Translations under genes and position numbers: made by a program | Notes under the pieces: model-generated | What the model saw: the letters and a program-made list of their open reading frames with translations, nothing else | Told to the model about the DNA's origin: nothing | Databases searched by the model: none | In this document: positions 25,551-34,680 of the stretch, one piece after another | Position numbering within the stretch: the first letter of the stretch is position 1 | How the letters are laid out: the number at the start of each line of letters is the position of its first letter | From: Brochothrix campestris | GTDB lineage: Bacteria > Bacillota > Bacilli > Lactobacillales > Listeriaceae | Direction: 5' to 3' | NCBI RefSeq assembly: GCF_046058945.1 | Contig: NZ_CP175511.1 | Span: 1,178,001 to 1,242,000 of the forward strand | DNA length: 64,000 bases

Positions 25551-27530
25551 TTGGTAAAAAAAACAACCGAATATAACGATGATTCCATTCAAATTTTAGA
25601 AGGCTTAGAAGCTGTTCGTAAACGTCCAGCGATGTATATTGGCTCAACGGATGCGCGCGGTTTGCACCATTTAGTGTATGAAATCGTCGATAACTCAGTC
25701 GACGAAGTGCTGTCTGGCTTTGGTAAAAAAATCGACATTACGATAAAAAAAGATAATAGCATCGTCGTTAGTGATGAAGGACGAGGGATGCCAGTTGGAA
25801 TGCATAGTTCTGGTAAACCGACAGTCGAAGTCATTTTGACGATTCTCCATGCCGGGGGTAAGTTCGGCCAAGGTGGCTATAAAACCTCAGGTGGTTTACA
25901 TGGTGTTGGTGCCTCGGTTGTCAATGCCCTCAGTGAGTGGTTAACCGTTACAGTTTACCGCGATGGCTATGAATACGAGCAACAATTTAAAAATGGTGGT
26001 GTTCCAGTTACAAAACTCGTTAAAAAAGGCAAGACAAAATGCACTGGAACAACGATGCATTTTAAACCAGATGCAACCATTTTTTCTACAATTACGTACA
26101 ATTACGATGTTTTAAGTGAACGTTTAAGAGAGTCAGCCTTTTTATTGAAAGGCGTTGAAATTAATTTAACCGATGAACGTGAAGATGATAAAAGCGACAG
26201 TTTTCATTACGAAGAAGGGATTGCGGCCTTTGTCACATATTTAAACGAAGATAAAGAAGTGTTGCATGATACTGTTGTGATGGAAGGCGTCAATACAAAT
26301 ATGGAAATTGAAATGGCCTTCCAATTTAACGATGGTTACTCAGAAACATTGTTAAGTTTCGTTAATAACGTCCGCACAAAGGGTGGTGGGACGCATGAAT
26401 CAGGTGCAAAAGCGGCTATGACCCGTGTGATGAATGAATATGCCCGTCGCATTGGCTTATTAAAAGAAAAAGATAAAAACCTCGAAGGTAGTGATATTCG
26501 CGAAGGAATGTCAGCTGTTATTTCGATTCGTGTGCCAGAAGAATATTTACAGTTTGAAGGACAGACGAAAGAAAAACTCGGTACTTCTGAAGCCCGCGCG
26601 GCCGTTGATGCGGTAGTATCGGAACAATTGGCGTATTTCTTAAACGAAAACCCTGAAGTAAGTCAATTATTAATCCGTAAATCAGTAAAAGCACAACAGG
26701 CCCGTGATGCAGCCCGTAAGGCCCGCGAGGATACTCGTAACGGTAAGAAACGTAAGCGTGGCGATACCTTGCTATCTGGTAAATTAACGCCGGCTCAATC
26801 GCGTAACCCGATGAAAAACGAATTGTATTTAGTCGAAGGGGATTCGGCTGGTGGTTCAGCGAAGCAAGGACGTGATCGTCGCTTTCAAGCTGTCTTGCCG
26901 CTACGAGGTAAGGTTGTTAATACCGAAAAAGCAAAATTGGCTGATATTATGAAAAACGAAGAAATTAGCACGATTATTCATACAATCGGTGCTGGTGTTG
27001 GCGCTGATTTTGATATTGCTGACTGTAACTATGATAAAGTCATCATCATGACCGATGCCGATACCGATGGGGCACATATTCAAGTCTTGCTCTTGACCTT
27101 CTTCTACCGCTACATGCTGCCGTTAATCCAAGCTGGGAAGGTATACATCGCCTTACCACCGCTTTATAAGGTCAGCAAAGGAATCGGTAAAAAAGAAGTG
27201 ATTGAATACGCTTGGACCGATGAAGAACTAGAAACCGTTTTGAAAAACTTTAGCCGTGGCTATGTTATTCAGCGTTACAAAGGTTTAGGTGAAATGAACG
27301 CCGATCAATTATGGTCGACCACAATGGACCCTGAATCACGCACGCTTATTCGTGTACGAATTGACGACATGGCGCGCTCAGAACGTCGGATTTCAACGCT
27401 AATGGGTGACAAGGTCGAACCGCGTCGTCGTTGGATTGAAGGTAACGTCGAGTTTACATTAGAAGATGATCAAAGTATTTTAGAAAACGAAAACGTAATG
27501 ATTGAGGGGGATTCCGATGCCAATTCATGA
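25551..27530 (+). CDS. parE: DNA topoisomerase IV subunit B
   Basis: A 659-residue ATPase subunit of topoisomerase IV, which unlinks daughter chromosomes. It has a GHKL ATPase domain (EIVDNSVDE; GRGMPVG; GGLHGVGASVVNALS) and a TOPRIM domain (EGDSAGGSAKQGRDRR; MTDADTDGAHI). The start is a TTG at 25551; the RBS is weak (GAAAGG at longer distance), but the position matches the N-terminus of ParE in relatives. It overlaps parC by 14 bases, so subunits are made together. A LexA box precedes it. Confidence 0.95.
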   Translation: MVKKTTEYNDDSIQILEGLEAVRKRPAMYIGSTDARGLHHLVYEIVDNSVDEVLSGFGKKIDITIKKDNSIVVSDEGRGMPVGMHSSGKPTVEVILTILHAGGKFGQGGYKTSGGLHGVGASVVNALSEWLTVTVYRDGYEYEQQFKNGGVPVTKLVKKGKTKCTGTTMHFKPDATIFSTITYNYDVLSERLRESAFLLKGVEINLTDEREDDKSDSFHYEEGIAAFVTYLNEDKEVLHDTVVMEGVNTNMEIEMAFQFNDGYSETLLSFVNNVRTKGGGTHESGAKAAMTRVMNEYARRIGLLKEKDKNLEGSDIREGMSAVISIRVPEEYLQFEGQTKEKLGTSEARAAVDAVVSEQLAYFLNENPEVSQLLIRKSVKAQQARDAARKAREDTRNGKKRKRGDTLLSGKLTPAQSRNPMKNELYLVEGDSAGGSAKQGRDRRFQAVLPLRGKVVNTEKAKLADIMKNEEISTIIHTIGAGVGADFDIADCNYDKVIIMTDADTDGAHIQVLLLTFFYRYMLPLIQAGKVYIALPPLYKVSKGIGKKEVIEYAWTDEELETVLKNFSRGYVIQRYKGLGEMNADQLWSTTMDPESRTLIRVRIDDMARSERRISTLMGDKVEPRRRWIEGNVEFTLEDDQSILENENVMIEGDSDANS

Positions 27531-29952
27531 TGGTATTCAAGACTTACCGTTAGAAGAAGTCGTTGGCGACCGTTTCGGTCGTTATAGTAAATATATTATT
27601 CAAGAACGTGCCTTACCAGATATTCGTGACGGTTTAAAACCCGTGCAACGTCGAATTTTATATGCAATGTATGCTGAAGGTAACACGAGCGAAAAAGGAT
27701 TCCGTAAATCGGCTAAAACAGTCGGTAACGTTATCGGTAACTATCATCCTCACGGTGATTCATCCGTGTACGAAGCAATGGTACGAATGAGCCAAGACTG
27801 GAAAAACCGGATGCCGTTAATTGAAATGCACGGGAATAATGGTAGCCTCGATGGCGATTCAGCAGCAGCAATGCGTTATACCGAAGCACGACTCGGTTCA
27901 CTGTCGGCACACTTATTACAAGACCTTGAAAAAGGCACGGTTGAGATGATTGATAACTTTGATGAAACGACCAAAGAACCGACAGTTTTACCAGCTCATT
28001 TCCCGAACCTACTCGTGAACGGGGCAACTGGTATTGCGGCTGGTTATGCGACCGATATTCCACCGCATAATTTAGGCGAAGTCATTGAAGCCGTCATTTA
28101 TCGATTAAAACATGCCAACTGTTCAATTGATGACATTATGACTATTATCCCTGGACCGGATTTTCCAACGGGTGGTATTATTCAAGGGGTCAAAGGCATT
28201 AAAGATGCTTACACAACTGGTAAAGGTAAAATTTTCATTCGTTCGCAAACCGAGATTGAAACAATTCGTAGTGGCCGTCAACAAATTATTGTGACCGAAA
28301 TTCCATACGAGGTTAATAAGGCCAATATGGTTAAACGAATTGATGAGCTTCGTCTTGATAAAAAAGTCGAAGGGATTTCAGAAGTGCGTGATGAGAGTGA
28401 TCGTACCGGACTCCGGATCGCAATCGAACTCAAAAAAGACGTTAATGTCACAGGAATTTTAAATTATTTATACAAAAATACGGATTTGCAAGTATCTTAT
28501 AACTTTAATATGGTGGCAATTGATGATAAACGCCCACGTTTAAATGGCATTTTAGGCTTTATCGATGCGTATATTAAACATCAGCAAGAAATCATCACCC
28601 GTCGGTCAATTTATGATGTAAAAAAAGCACGTGATCGTCAACATATCATCGAAGGGTTGATGAAAGCCTTATCGATTCTAGATGAAGTGATTGCGATGAT
28701 CCGGTCATCGAAAGACAAGAAAAACGCAAAAGAAAACTTAGTGGCAGCCTTTGCTTTTTCAGTTGAACAAGCAGAAGCGATTGTAACCTTGCAATTATAC
28801 CGTCTTACAAATACGGATATTACAGAGTTACAAGCTGAAGGGAAAGAATTATCGGATAAGATCGCTCAACTGGAGGCGATTTTAGGCGATGTGAAAGTCT
28901 TGAACCAGACATTAGTCAACGGTCTCAAAGCCATCAACAAAAAATTCCCTAATCCGCGTCGTTCTGTCATAGAAGAAAAAATCGAGGAACTCAAAATCGA
29001 CCGTACCGTGTTAGTTGCCAGTGAGGAAGTGATGGTAAGCGTCACCGCCCACGGCTATATTAAACGTACGGGCTTACGTTCATTCAGCGCTTCAACAGGT
29101 GTATCTGATCTTGCGATGAAAGAAAATGACCACGTCGTTTTTGCCCAACAAATGAATACGATGGACTTTGTCGTCGTCTTTACGGATAAAGGGAACTACG
29201 TGTACCGACCAGTACATGAATTGACCGATATTCGTTGGAAGGATCTCGGCGAACACGTCAGTCACTTGGCGAACGCTGATAGCAGTGAGCGTATCGTTGC
29301 CGTCTTGCCATTGAAAGACTTTAGCACCGAGTTAGCCGTTGTCTTTACGACTGCAAATGGGATGATTAAACGTAGTACGTTGGATCAATACCAGCCGCAA
29401 CGTTATGCGCGTAGTTTAACAGGGGTTAAATTAAAAGGCGCTGATTCGGTAGTGACTGTCTTTGTTGCTAATGATAGTGATAAAGTGAGTCTTACGACGA
29501 ATAAAGGCTATAACCTAACATTTGCTTTGAATGAAGTACCACTTGCCAATGTACGAACAAGTGGGGTTAAAGGCATCAACCTCAAACCAGACGATTTTGT
29601 AATTGGTGCTGTTAAACTGGCGGCAGGACACGATCTCTTGTTAGTGACTCAACGAGGTTCAGTTAAACGTTTCAATGAGAAACACCTTGAACTGCAATCC
29701 CGTGCTTTACGTGGGTTGTTGATGTTACGTGAACTGAAGGCGAAACCACATCGTTACATTGCCATGTTATCTGTTGCCAAAGAAGACAGTGTCACTATCT
29801 TAACAGCGAATGATACAACTGTTGATGTTGAGGTTCAAACTGTTAATAGTGTCACCGATCGTTATTCAAATGGCTCATTCGTTTTAGACGAAATCGAGGA
29901 TGGGCAAGCAATCGCTGCCTGGCTCAATCCTGCACCGAAACTTTCAAAATAA
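27517..29952 (+). CDS. parC: DNA topoisomerase IV subunit A
   Basis: An 811-residue breakage-reunion subunit. The start is set at the ATG at 27517 behind GAGGGGG; an earlier in-frame ATG at 27502 lacks an RBS. The active tyrosine is Tyr121 in RYTEARLG. The quinolone-resistance region reads HPHGDSSVYEAM with the usual Ser and Glu, so no resistance change is visible. The C-terminal half has the beta-pinwheel repeats. parE overlaps by 14 bases; the GDPD gene follows after 16 bases. Confidence 0.95.
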   Translation: MPIHDGIQDLPLEEVVGDRFGRYSKYIIQERALPDIRDGLKPVQRRILYAMYAEGNTSEKGFRKSAKTVGNVIGNYHPHGDSSVYEAMVRMSQDWKNRMPLIEMHGNNGSLDGDSAAAMRYTEARLGSLSAHLLQDLEKGTVEMIDNFDETTKEPTVLPAHFPNLLVNGATGIAAGYATDIPPHNLGEVIEAVIYRLKHANCSIDDIMTIIPGPDFPTGGIIQGVKGIKDAYTTGKGKIFIRSQTEIETIRSGRQQIIVTEIPYEVNKANMVKRIDELRLDKKVEGISEVRDESDRTGLRIAIELKKDVNVTGILNYLYKNTDLQVSYNFNMVAIDDKRPRLNGILGFIDAYIKHQQEIITRRSIYDVKKARDRQHIIEGLMKALSILDEVIAMIRSSKDKKNAKENLVAAFAFSVEQAEAIVTLQLYRLTNTDITELQAEGKELSDKIAQLEAILGDVKVLNQTLVNGLKAINKKFPNPRRSVIEEKIEELKIDRTVLVASEEVMVSVTAHGYIKRTGLRSFSASTGVSDLAMKENDHVVFAQQMNTMDFVVVFTDKGNYVYRPVHELTDIRWKDLGEHVSHLANADSSERIVAVLPLKDFSTELAVVFTTANGMIKRSTLDQYQPQRYARSLTGVKLKGADSVVTVFVANDSDKVSLTTNKGYNLTFALNEVPLANVRTSGVKGINLKPDDFVIGAVKLAAGHDLLLVTQRGSVKRFNEKHLELQSRALRGLLMLRELKAKPHRYIAMLSVAKEDSVTILTANDTTVDVEVQTVNSVTDRYSNGSFVLDEIEDGQAIAAWLNPAPKLSK

Positions 29953-29968
29953 AGAGAGGAGACTGTGT

Positions 29969-30700
29969 ATGACTGAAATTTTTGCCCATCGTGGCGCCAA
30001 AGGTACACACCCAGAAAACACACTGGCAGCTTTTAAGGCGTGTCTCGGTTTGCCGATTACAGGCATTGAATTAGATGTTCACCTCACGAAAGACGGTCAG
30101 CTTGTTGTCATGCATGACGATACGATTGACCGCACGACGAACGGAACCGGCGCGATTAAAGATTATCGTTTAGCAGATTTGCGCCAGTTTAATGCCGGTG
30201 TGTATGAGGGCGAGTTACAAGTCATTCCTACCTTTGAAGAAGTGCTTGATCTGTTGAATACGAGTGGGATGACCTTGAATATCGAGCTTAAAACCGATGT
30301 CAATCGATACCGGGGGATTGAACGAAAAGTGTTGCGGTTATTGCAACACAAACAAGGGAATCTAACCGTTATTTTTTGTTCGTTCAACTTTAAAACCTTA
30401 AGACGTCTGCGTCGTAAGGATAAACGTGCCAATTTAAACGTGCTGATTAAGCGCAATTTAAAGTCTGGCTTAAAATGGGCCAAAAAAGTTAAAGCGGATG
30501 CATTGCATCCGCCTTACTACTTACGACAAAAGGCAGCAAATTGGGAATCGCGTTATAAAACACGGTATTGGACTATCAATAAAGCCGAAGAGATGCGTTC
30601 GTGCTTTGCCAACCCACAGGTGACTGGTTTTATGACCGACTATCCCCTCCTTGCTGCTGAAATTAAAGCCGAGATGGAAAGGGCGAAGACTCATGAGTAA
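29969..30700 (+). CDS. Glycerophosphodiester phosphodiesterase
   Basis: A 243-residue cytoplasmic GDPD-family enzyme (no signal peptide), splitting glycerophosphodiesters to glycerol-3-phosphate and an alcohol. The ATG at 29969 follows GAGAGGAG. Motifs: FAHRGAKGTHPENTLAAF at the N-terminus, ELDVHLTKDGQLVVMHDD and DRTTNGTG, with the catalytic His pair and metal ligands intact. The late YWTINK and GFMTDYP segments are typical. The end overlaps miaA by 8 bases. Confidence 0.92.
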   Translation: MTEIFAHRGAKGTHPENTLAAFKACLGLPITGIELDVHLTKDGQLVVMHDDTIDRTTNGTGAIKDYRLADLRQFNAGVYEGELQVIPTFEEVLDLLNTSGMTLNIELKTDVNRYRGIERKVLRLLQHKQGNLTVIFCSFNFKTLRRLRRKDKRANLNVLIKRNLKSGLKWAKKVKADALHPPYYLRQKAANWESRYKTRYWTINKAEEMRSCFANPQVTGFMTDYPLLAAEIKAEMERAKTHE

Positions 30701-31607
30701 ACATTCCGTCGTCGCCATTATCGGGCCGACAGCGGTTGGGAAAACCGCACTCAGTTTACATTTAGCAAAAATCATGCAGGCTGAGATTATTAGTGGCGAT
30801 TCGATGCAAATTTATCGTCAGATGGATATTGGTACTGCTAAGGCGTCTAGCGCCGAACAAGCAGTTGCGCGCCACCATATGATTGATATCGTTGAACCGT
30901 CAACTGACTATGATGTTTCACAATTCGTTACAACAGCACGAGCAATCATCGATCAGCTGCCACAAACGATGACACCATTAATCGTCGGTGGCACCGGGTT
31001 ATATGTACAGTCCTTACTCTATGACTTTAAATTGGGAAATATTACCGAAGATCGGCAGTTGCGAGCAGAGCTTGAAACCTTACTTGCGACTGCGGGGAAT
31101 CAGGTTTTATTTGAACGATTACAAGCAGTCGATGCCGTTGCAGCTGAAACAATTCATCCGAATAATACACGTCGTGTGATCCGGGCAATTGAAGTGAGTA
31201 TGACGAGTGGTAAGCCGTTTTCACAACAACAGCCTGAACCACCAGCACCACATTATCGACATTTAATTATTGGTTTGAAAATGGATCGTGAACTGCTCTA
31301 TCAACGAATCAATGCCCGTGTTGATTTGATGATGGCTGAGGGCTTAGTAGAAGAAGTCCGGAGCCTTCGTCCAGTATTAACGGCTAACACAGCCGCTCAG
31401 GCCATTGGTTACAAAGAGGTGTTAGCTTATATTGATGGACAACTTTCGTATGATACGATGGTTGAGCTGATTAAACAACGTTCGCGTCAGTATGCTAAAC
31501 GTCAATTGACTTGGTTTAATAATCGGATGAATGTTGTTTGGCTTGATGCGACTGATCCGCAATTGCATCAAAAAGCAGAGGCGTTAGTTCGAAAATTTAA
31601 AGGGTGA
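30693..31607 (+). CDS. miaA: tRNA dimethylallyltransferase
   Basis: A 304-residue enzyme that adds a dimethylallyl group to A37 of tRNAs reading U-starting codons. The P-loop is GPTAVGKTALS, followed by ISGDSMQIYRQMDIGTAK, GGTGLYVQSLLYDF and AQAIGYKEV. The ATG at 30693 overlaps the GDPD gene by 8 bases. In Bacillus and Listeria hfq follows miaA; here the next gene is glnR and no hfq is visible. Confidence 0.95.
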   Translation: MSKHSVVAIIGPTAVGKTALSLHLAKIMQAEIISGDSMQIYRQMDIGTAKASSAEQAVARHHMIDIVEPSTDYDVSQFVTTARAIIDQLPQTMTPLIVGGTGLYVQSLLYDFKLGNITEDRQLRAELETLLATAGNQVLFERLQAVDAVAAETIHPNNTRRVIRAIEVSMTSGKPFSQQQPEPPAPHYRHLIIGLKMDRELLYQRINARVDLMMAEGLVEEVRSLRPVLTANTAAQAIGYKEVLAYIDGQLSYDTMVELIKQRSRQYAKRQLTWFNNRMNVVWLDATDPQLHQKAEALVRKFKG

Positions 31608-31676
31608 TTCGAGCAGTCCTTGAACTTTCGTTGTCGGAAACACGAGCCTTCGAAGAGCGTTTGTCTTTAGTCTGTA

Positions 31677-31707
31677 GCTAGTCCTCATTCGAGGACTAGC
31701 TTTTTTT
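31677..31707 (+). terminator. Intrinsic terminator after miaA
   Basis: A perfect 10-bp stem GCTAGTCCTC (31677-31686) and GAGGACTAGC (31691-31700), loop ATTC, followed by seven T. Confidence 0.9.
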
Positions 31708-31736
31708 GTTAGAATTTAAGAATTGGGCTAGACATT

Positions 31737-31753
31737 TGTAATAAAAAGTAACA
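31737..31753. promoter_or_regulatory. GlnR/TnrA box 1
   Basis: TGTAATAAAAAGTAACA matches the GlnR consensus TGTNA-N7-TNACA exactly. It is the upstream of two sites before glnRA, as in Bacillus where GlnR represses its own operon. Confidence 0.75.
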
Positions 31754-31767
31754 AAATGCTTTCACAA

Positions 31768-31784
31768 TGTTAGATTATCTTACG
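31768..31784. promoter_or_regulatory. GlnR/TnrA box 2
   Basis: TGTTAGATTATCTTACG matches the GlnR consensus except for the last base. Its centre lies 31 bases from box 1, so the two sites are on the same face of the helix. It is just upstream of the predicted -35. Confidence 0.65.
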
Positions 31785-31791
31785 CAAAATA

Positions 31792-31820
31792 TTGTGTTTC
31801 AAATTAAAGTCGAGTAAACT
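31792..31820 (+). promoter_or_regulatory. glnRA promoter
   Basis: TTGTGT (31792-31797), a 17-base spacer and TAAACT (31815-31820), 49 bases before the glnR start. Confidence 0.5.
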
Positions 31821-31868
31821 AACAGTATCATCAAGTTTTGATGACGATTAACTAACGAGGTGATCAGT

Positions 31869-32225
31869 GTGGCTGGTAGAGAAATTAGACGAACGTTTGC
31901 TGTTTTCCCGATGGGATCCGTTATGAAATTAACGAACTTCAGCGCTCGCCAAATACGTTATTATGAGGAGCAACAACTCATTACACCTGATCGGAACGAA
32001 GGTAATCACCGCTTATTTTCGCTCGATGATATTGATCGCTTATTAGAAATAAGAGATTATCTTGACGAAGGTTACTCAATCGCGGAGGTACGTGACATTT
32101 ACAAACGTCGTAAAGACGCTCATCGTACAGAAGATGCCAAAGCACGACGGTTATTACGTGATGAAATTTTGAATTCAGGTCCATTCAGGCAACAACCGCA
32201 CAAAAGCAATACGTTCAATAAATAG
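31869..32225 (+). CDS. glnR: Nitrogen regulator GlnR
   Basis: A 118-residue MerR-family repressor of nitrogen assimilation that acts with feedback-inhibited glutamine synthetase. The GTG at 31869 behind AGGTGATC gives an N-terminus that aligns with the Bacillus protein. The HTH reads VMKLTNFSARQIRYYEEQQLI, followed by the EGNHRLFSLDDIDRLLEI wing. The short C-terminal tail is rich in basic residues, as in GlnR. It is 30 bases before glnA in one operon behind two GlnR boxes. Confidence 0.92.
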   Translation: MAGREIRRTFAVFPMGSVMKLTNFSARQIRYYEEQQLITPDRNEGNHRLFSLDDIDRLLEIRDYLDEGYSIAEVRDIYKRRKDAHRTEDAKARRLLRDEILNSGPFRQQPHKSNTFNK

Positions 32226-32255
32226 AGCAACAACCTATTATGAGGAGGAAGTTAA

Positions 32256-33587
32256 ATGAGTTATTCAAAAGAGGATTTATTAGCAATTGCAGAAGCAGAG
32301 CATGTGAAGTTCATTCGTTTACAGTTTACAGATGTTAACGGTACGATTAAAAATGTTGAGGTGCCAGTTAGTCAATTAGACAAGGCGCTCAGTAACAAAA
32401 TGATGTTCGATGGTTCATCAATCGACGGTTTTACTCGTATTGAAGAGAGTGATATGTTACTCTATCCTGACTTTAACACCTGGGTAATTTTTCCTTGGAC
32501 TGCTGAAAAAGGGAAGGTCGCTCGCCTAATCTGTGATGTTTATACACCGAATCTGCAACCATTTGCTGGGGATCCCCGTATGAACTTGAAACGTGTGCTT
32601 GAAGAAATGAAAGCAGAAGGATTTACCTCGTTTAACTTAGGACCTGAGCCGGAATTCTTTTTGTTTAAACTAGATGAAAATGGCAAACCAACGTTAGAGT
32701 TAAATGACAATGCTGGTTACTTTGATTTAGCGCCCACTGACTTAGGTGAAAATTGCCGTCGTGACATCGTACTTGAGCTTGAATCGATGGGCTTTGAAAT
32801 CGAAGCATCACATCATGAAGTAGCTTCTGGTCAACATGAAATCGATTGGAAATACGCCGATGCAGTCTCAGCTTGTGACAACATCCAAACATTTAAATTA
32901 GTTGTTAAAACAATTGCTCGTAAACATGGTTTACATGCAACCTTTATGCCAAAACCAATTTACGGTATTAACGGATCAGGAATGCATTTTAACATGTCAT
33001 TATTCAACGAAAAAGGCAATGCTTTTTACGATGAAAAAGGCAAGGATGGCTTGAGTGAAAAAGCCTATCAATTTATTGCAGGTATTTTACATCATGCAAA
33101 AGGTTATACTGCGATTACTAACCCAACCGTTAACTCATATAAACGCCTTGTGCCTGGTTATGAAGCACCGAGCTATATTGCTTGGTCAGCATCAAACCGT
33201 AGCCCATTAGTACGTATTCCATCATCACGTGGCTTATCAACGCGTGTTGAATTACGGAGTGTCGATCCGTCGGCTAACCCATACTTATCAATGGCAGTTG
33301 TTTTACGCGCCGGCTTAGATGGCATTAAACGTCAATTAGAAGTACCCGCTCCAGTTGATCGCAACATCTACAGTATGACGGCTGAAGAATTAGCAGAAAA
33401 TGGCATTGATCATTTACCAAGTGATTTAAGCCGTGCCATTGAAGCTTTATCAACAGATCAAACGGTTATCGATGGTTTAGGTGAACATATTTATGCTAAC
33501 TTTGTTGAGTTGAAGAATCTCGAATGGGATTCTTACCGTACTACCGTTCATGCATGGGAGCAAGAACAATATCTCGAACTATATTAG
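32256..33587 (+). CDS. glnA: Glutamine synthetase, type I-alpha
   Basis: A 443-residue enzyme that makes glutamine from glutamate, ammonia and ATP. The family marks are MFDGSSIDGF near residue 50, GPEPEFFLF with metal-binding glutamates, NGSGMHFNMSLF, and NRSPLVRIPSSRG. The short length and the absence of the adenylylation-site insert place it with GSI-alpha, which is regulated by feedback inhibition. The Arg in FTRIEESDM and the C-terminal WEQEQY, both used for feedback regulation and GlnR binding in Bacillus, are present. RBS GAGGAGG. Confidence 0.97.
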   Translation: MSYSKEDLLAIAEAEHVKFIRLQFTDVNGTIKNVEVPVSQLDKALSNKMMFDGSSIDGFTRIEESDMLLYPDFNTWVIFPWTAEKGKVARLICDVYTPNLQPFAGDPRMNLKRVLEEMKAEGFTSFNLGPEPEFFLFKLDENGKPTLELNDNAGYFDLAPTDLGENCRRDIVLELESMGFEIEASHHEVASGQHEIDWKYADAVSACDNIQTFKLVVKTIARKHGLHATFMPKPIYGINGSGMHFNMSLFNEKGNAFYDEKGKDGLSEKAYQFIAGILHHAKGYTAITNPTVNSYKRLVPGYEAPSYIAWSASNRSPLVRIPSSRGLSTRVELRSVDPSANPYLSMAVVLRAGLDGIKRQLEVPAPVDRNIYSMTAEELAENGIDHLPSDLSRAIEALSTDQTVIDGLGEHIYANFVELKNLEWDSYRTTVHAWEQEQYLELY

Positions 33588-33596
33588 TATACGATT

Positions 33597-33637
33597 AAAA
33601 GCCCGCCAGATTAACGTTTGGTCGGCTTTTTTTGTGC
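33597..33637 (+). terminator. Terminator after glnA
   Basis: AAAAGCC (33597-33603) pairs with GGCTTTT (33624-33630) with a partly mismatched upper stem, then a T run. Confidence 0.6.
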
Positions 33638-33649
33638 GATTTGGTTCCT

Positions 33650-33671
33650 ATGGGGCAGAAATGGGGCAGAA
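33650..33671. repeat. Tandem 11-bp repeat next to integrase remnant
   Basis: ATGGGGCAGAA occurs twice in direct succession just beyond the integrase stop. Repeats in this position may be recombinase arm sites or part of an old attachment site. This is inferred from position only. Confidence 0.4.
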
Positions 33672-33677
33672 AAAAAG

Positions 33678-34330
33678 TTAGTAATCAAAAGAATCAAGTT
33701 TATCGATGAGATTTTCTGACATTTGTTCGGTCACATGCGTATAAATTTCGAGTGTTGTGGACGCATCACTATGTCCACTCCTATCCATAATGGCCTTCAC
33801 TGGAACATTTAGTTCAGCCAAAATAGAGACATGCGTATGACGTAAATAATGACTTGTTACATTTTTGGTTATGCCTGCATCGCGCGCTGCTTTTTTTAAT
33901 ATCGGGGCAAAGGTGCGATAATCAATAGGTAGACCGTTAATGTGAGTAAAGACATAATCTTTATCCATATAGTGATTGTTTTGTTTTAAAAATTCAATCT
34001 CGGCTAAAATTTTGTTGAGTATTTGATTGGCTTTTTCAGGGAGAGGCACAATTCGATTAGCTGCTTGGGTTTTTGGTGTCGTGCGAATGGGGGAGTCATA
34101 GGTTGTTGAATGAAAATGGATGGTACCATCGATAGAAATGGCATTTTCGAGAAGATTATTTGTTTGTAGAGCAACTAATTCACCGTAGCGTAAACCAGTG
34201 AGGGCTAAAAATTTCACCATGTCAGCTTTCGTTCATTTAAAGGATTCATTCGAAGATGTTTAATAAGAGCGACCAATTCCTCGCCACTAAGGTATTTATC
34301 GATTTTTTAGAATCATCAGAAACTTAAAAG
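33678..34330 (-). pseudogene. Decayed phage/ICE-type tyrosine integrase
   Basis: The last 180 codons (33678-34220) encode the catalytic domain of a phage-type integrase: Arg in TGLRYGE, HxxR in HYLRHTH, His in RSGHSD and the Tyr in IYTHV are all present. Reading upstream, the protein continues as YLSGEELVALIKHLR and NPLNERKLT in a second frame, joined by a one-base loss at about 34218. A further frame change lies in the A run near 34305 (SKK then IDKYLS). The N-terminal arm-binding domain is gone. With no phage genes nearby, this is the scar of a lost element inserted after glnA. Confidence 0.8.
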
Positions 34331-34490
34331 GTTATTAGGTGGTGGATAGCAATGGCAAGATTGTTAGCGCAATCCAGCTCCAAGAAACGCTAGTTTAGGC
34401 GAACTGATAGGTAAGCCAGAAAGAGAAGCTGTACTCAAAAAATGAAACAAACTAATTATAGATTAAATTCTGACGAAAACCTGTTATCAT
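34331..34490. other. Non-coding remainder of the integrase scar
   Basis: No gene with a ribosome binding site is seen. A stretch at about 34341-34437 reads like short protein fragments in two frames and may be remnant coding sequence. Confidence 0.3.
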
Positions 34491-34519
34491 TTGTTAACAA
34501 CAGATTAATGTATTATACT
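34491..34519 (+). promoter_or_regulatory. Promoter of candidate small RNA
   Basis: TTGTTA (34491-34496), an exact 17-base spacer and TATACT (34514-34519). No open reading frame with an RBS follows before a terminator. Confidence 0.6.
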
Positions 34520-34525
34520 TGTATG

Positions 34526-34603
34526 CATAAAGGATGTGGCATCATCTCTTTATACAATAGACAAATGAGAAACCGCAGACAACCACTGAAAAGTGGTTTT
34601 TTT
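34526..34603 (+). ncRNA. Candidate small RNA of about 78 nt
   Basis: Between the promoter at 34491-34519 and a clean terminator, the transcript can form two hairpins. The first pairs ATAAAG-GATG (34527-34536) with CATC-CTTTAT (34543-34553, one bulged T). The second is the terminator AACCACT-GAAA-AGTGGTT (34581-34598) followed by a T run. No start codon with RBS is inside. The function is unknown; an antisense regulator left from the lost element is one option. Confidence 0.45.
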
Positions 34604-34643
34604 GTTCGATGTGAGCGTCAGTCTGTTACGACCTAGCGGTCAT

Positions 34644-34680
34644 AAAAAAGGAGCAAACCGAATGGTTTACTCCTTTTTTT
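34644..34680. terminator. Bidirectional terminator before the DUF1801 gene end
   Basis: AAAAAGGAG-C-AAACC (34645-34659) pairs with GGTTT-A-CTCCTTTTT, with one mismatch and T runs on both strands. It overlaps the stop codon of the minus-strand gene. Confidence 0.7.

Noticed and set aside
34341..34437. Short peptide-like fragments after the integrase remnant
   Set aside because: Fragments lie in different frames without RBS and match nothing I can name.
34442..34636. 64-codon open frame across the candidate small RNA
   Set aside because: No RBS, it crosses a clear promoter and a clear terminator, and its composition looks random.
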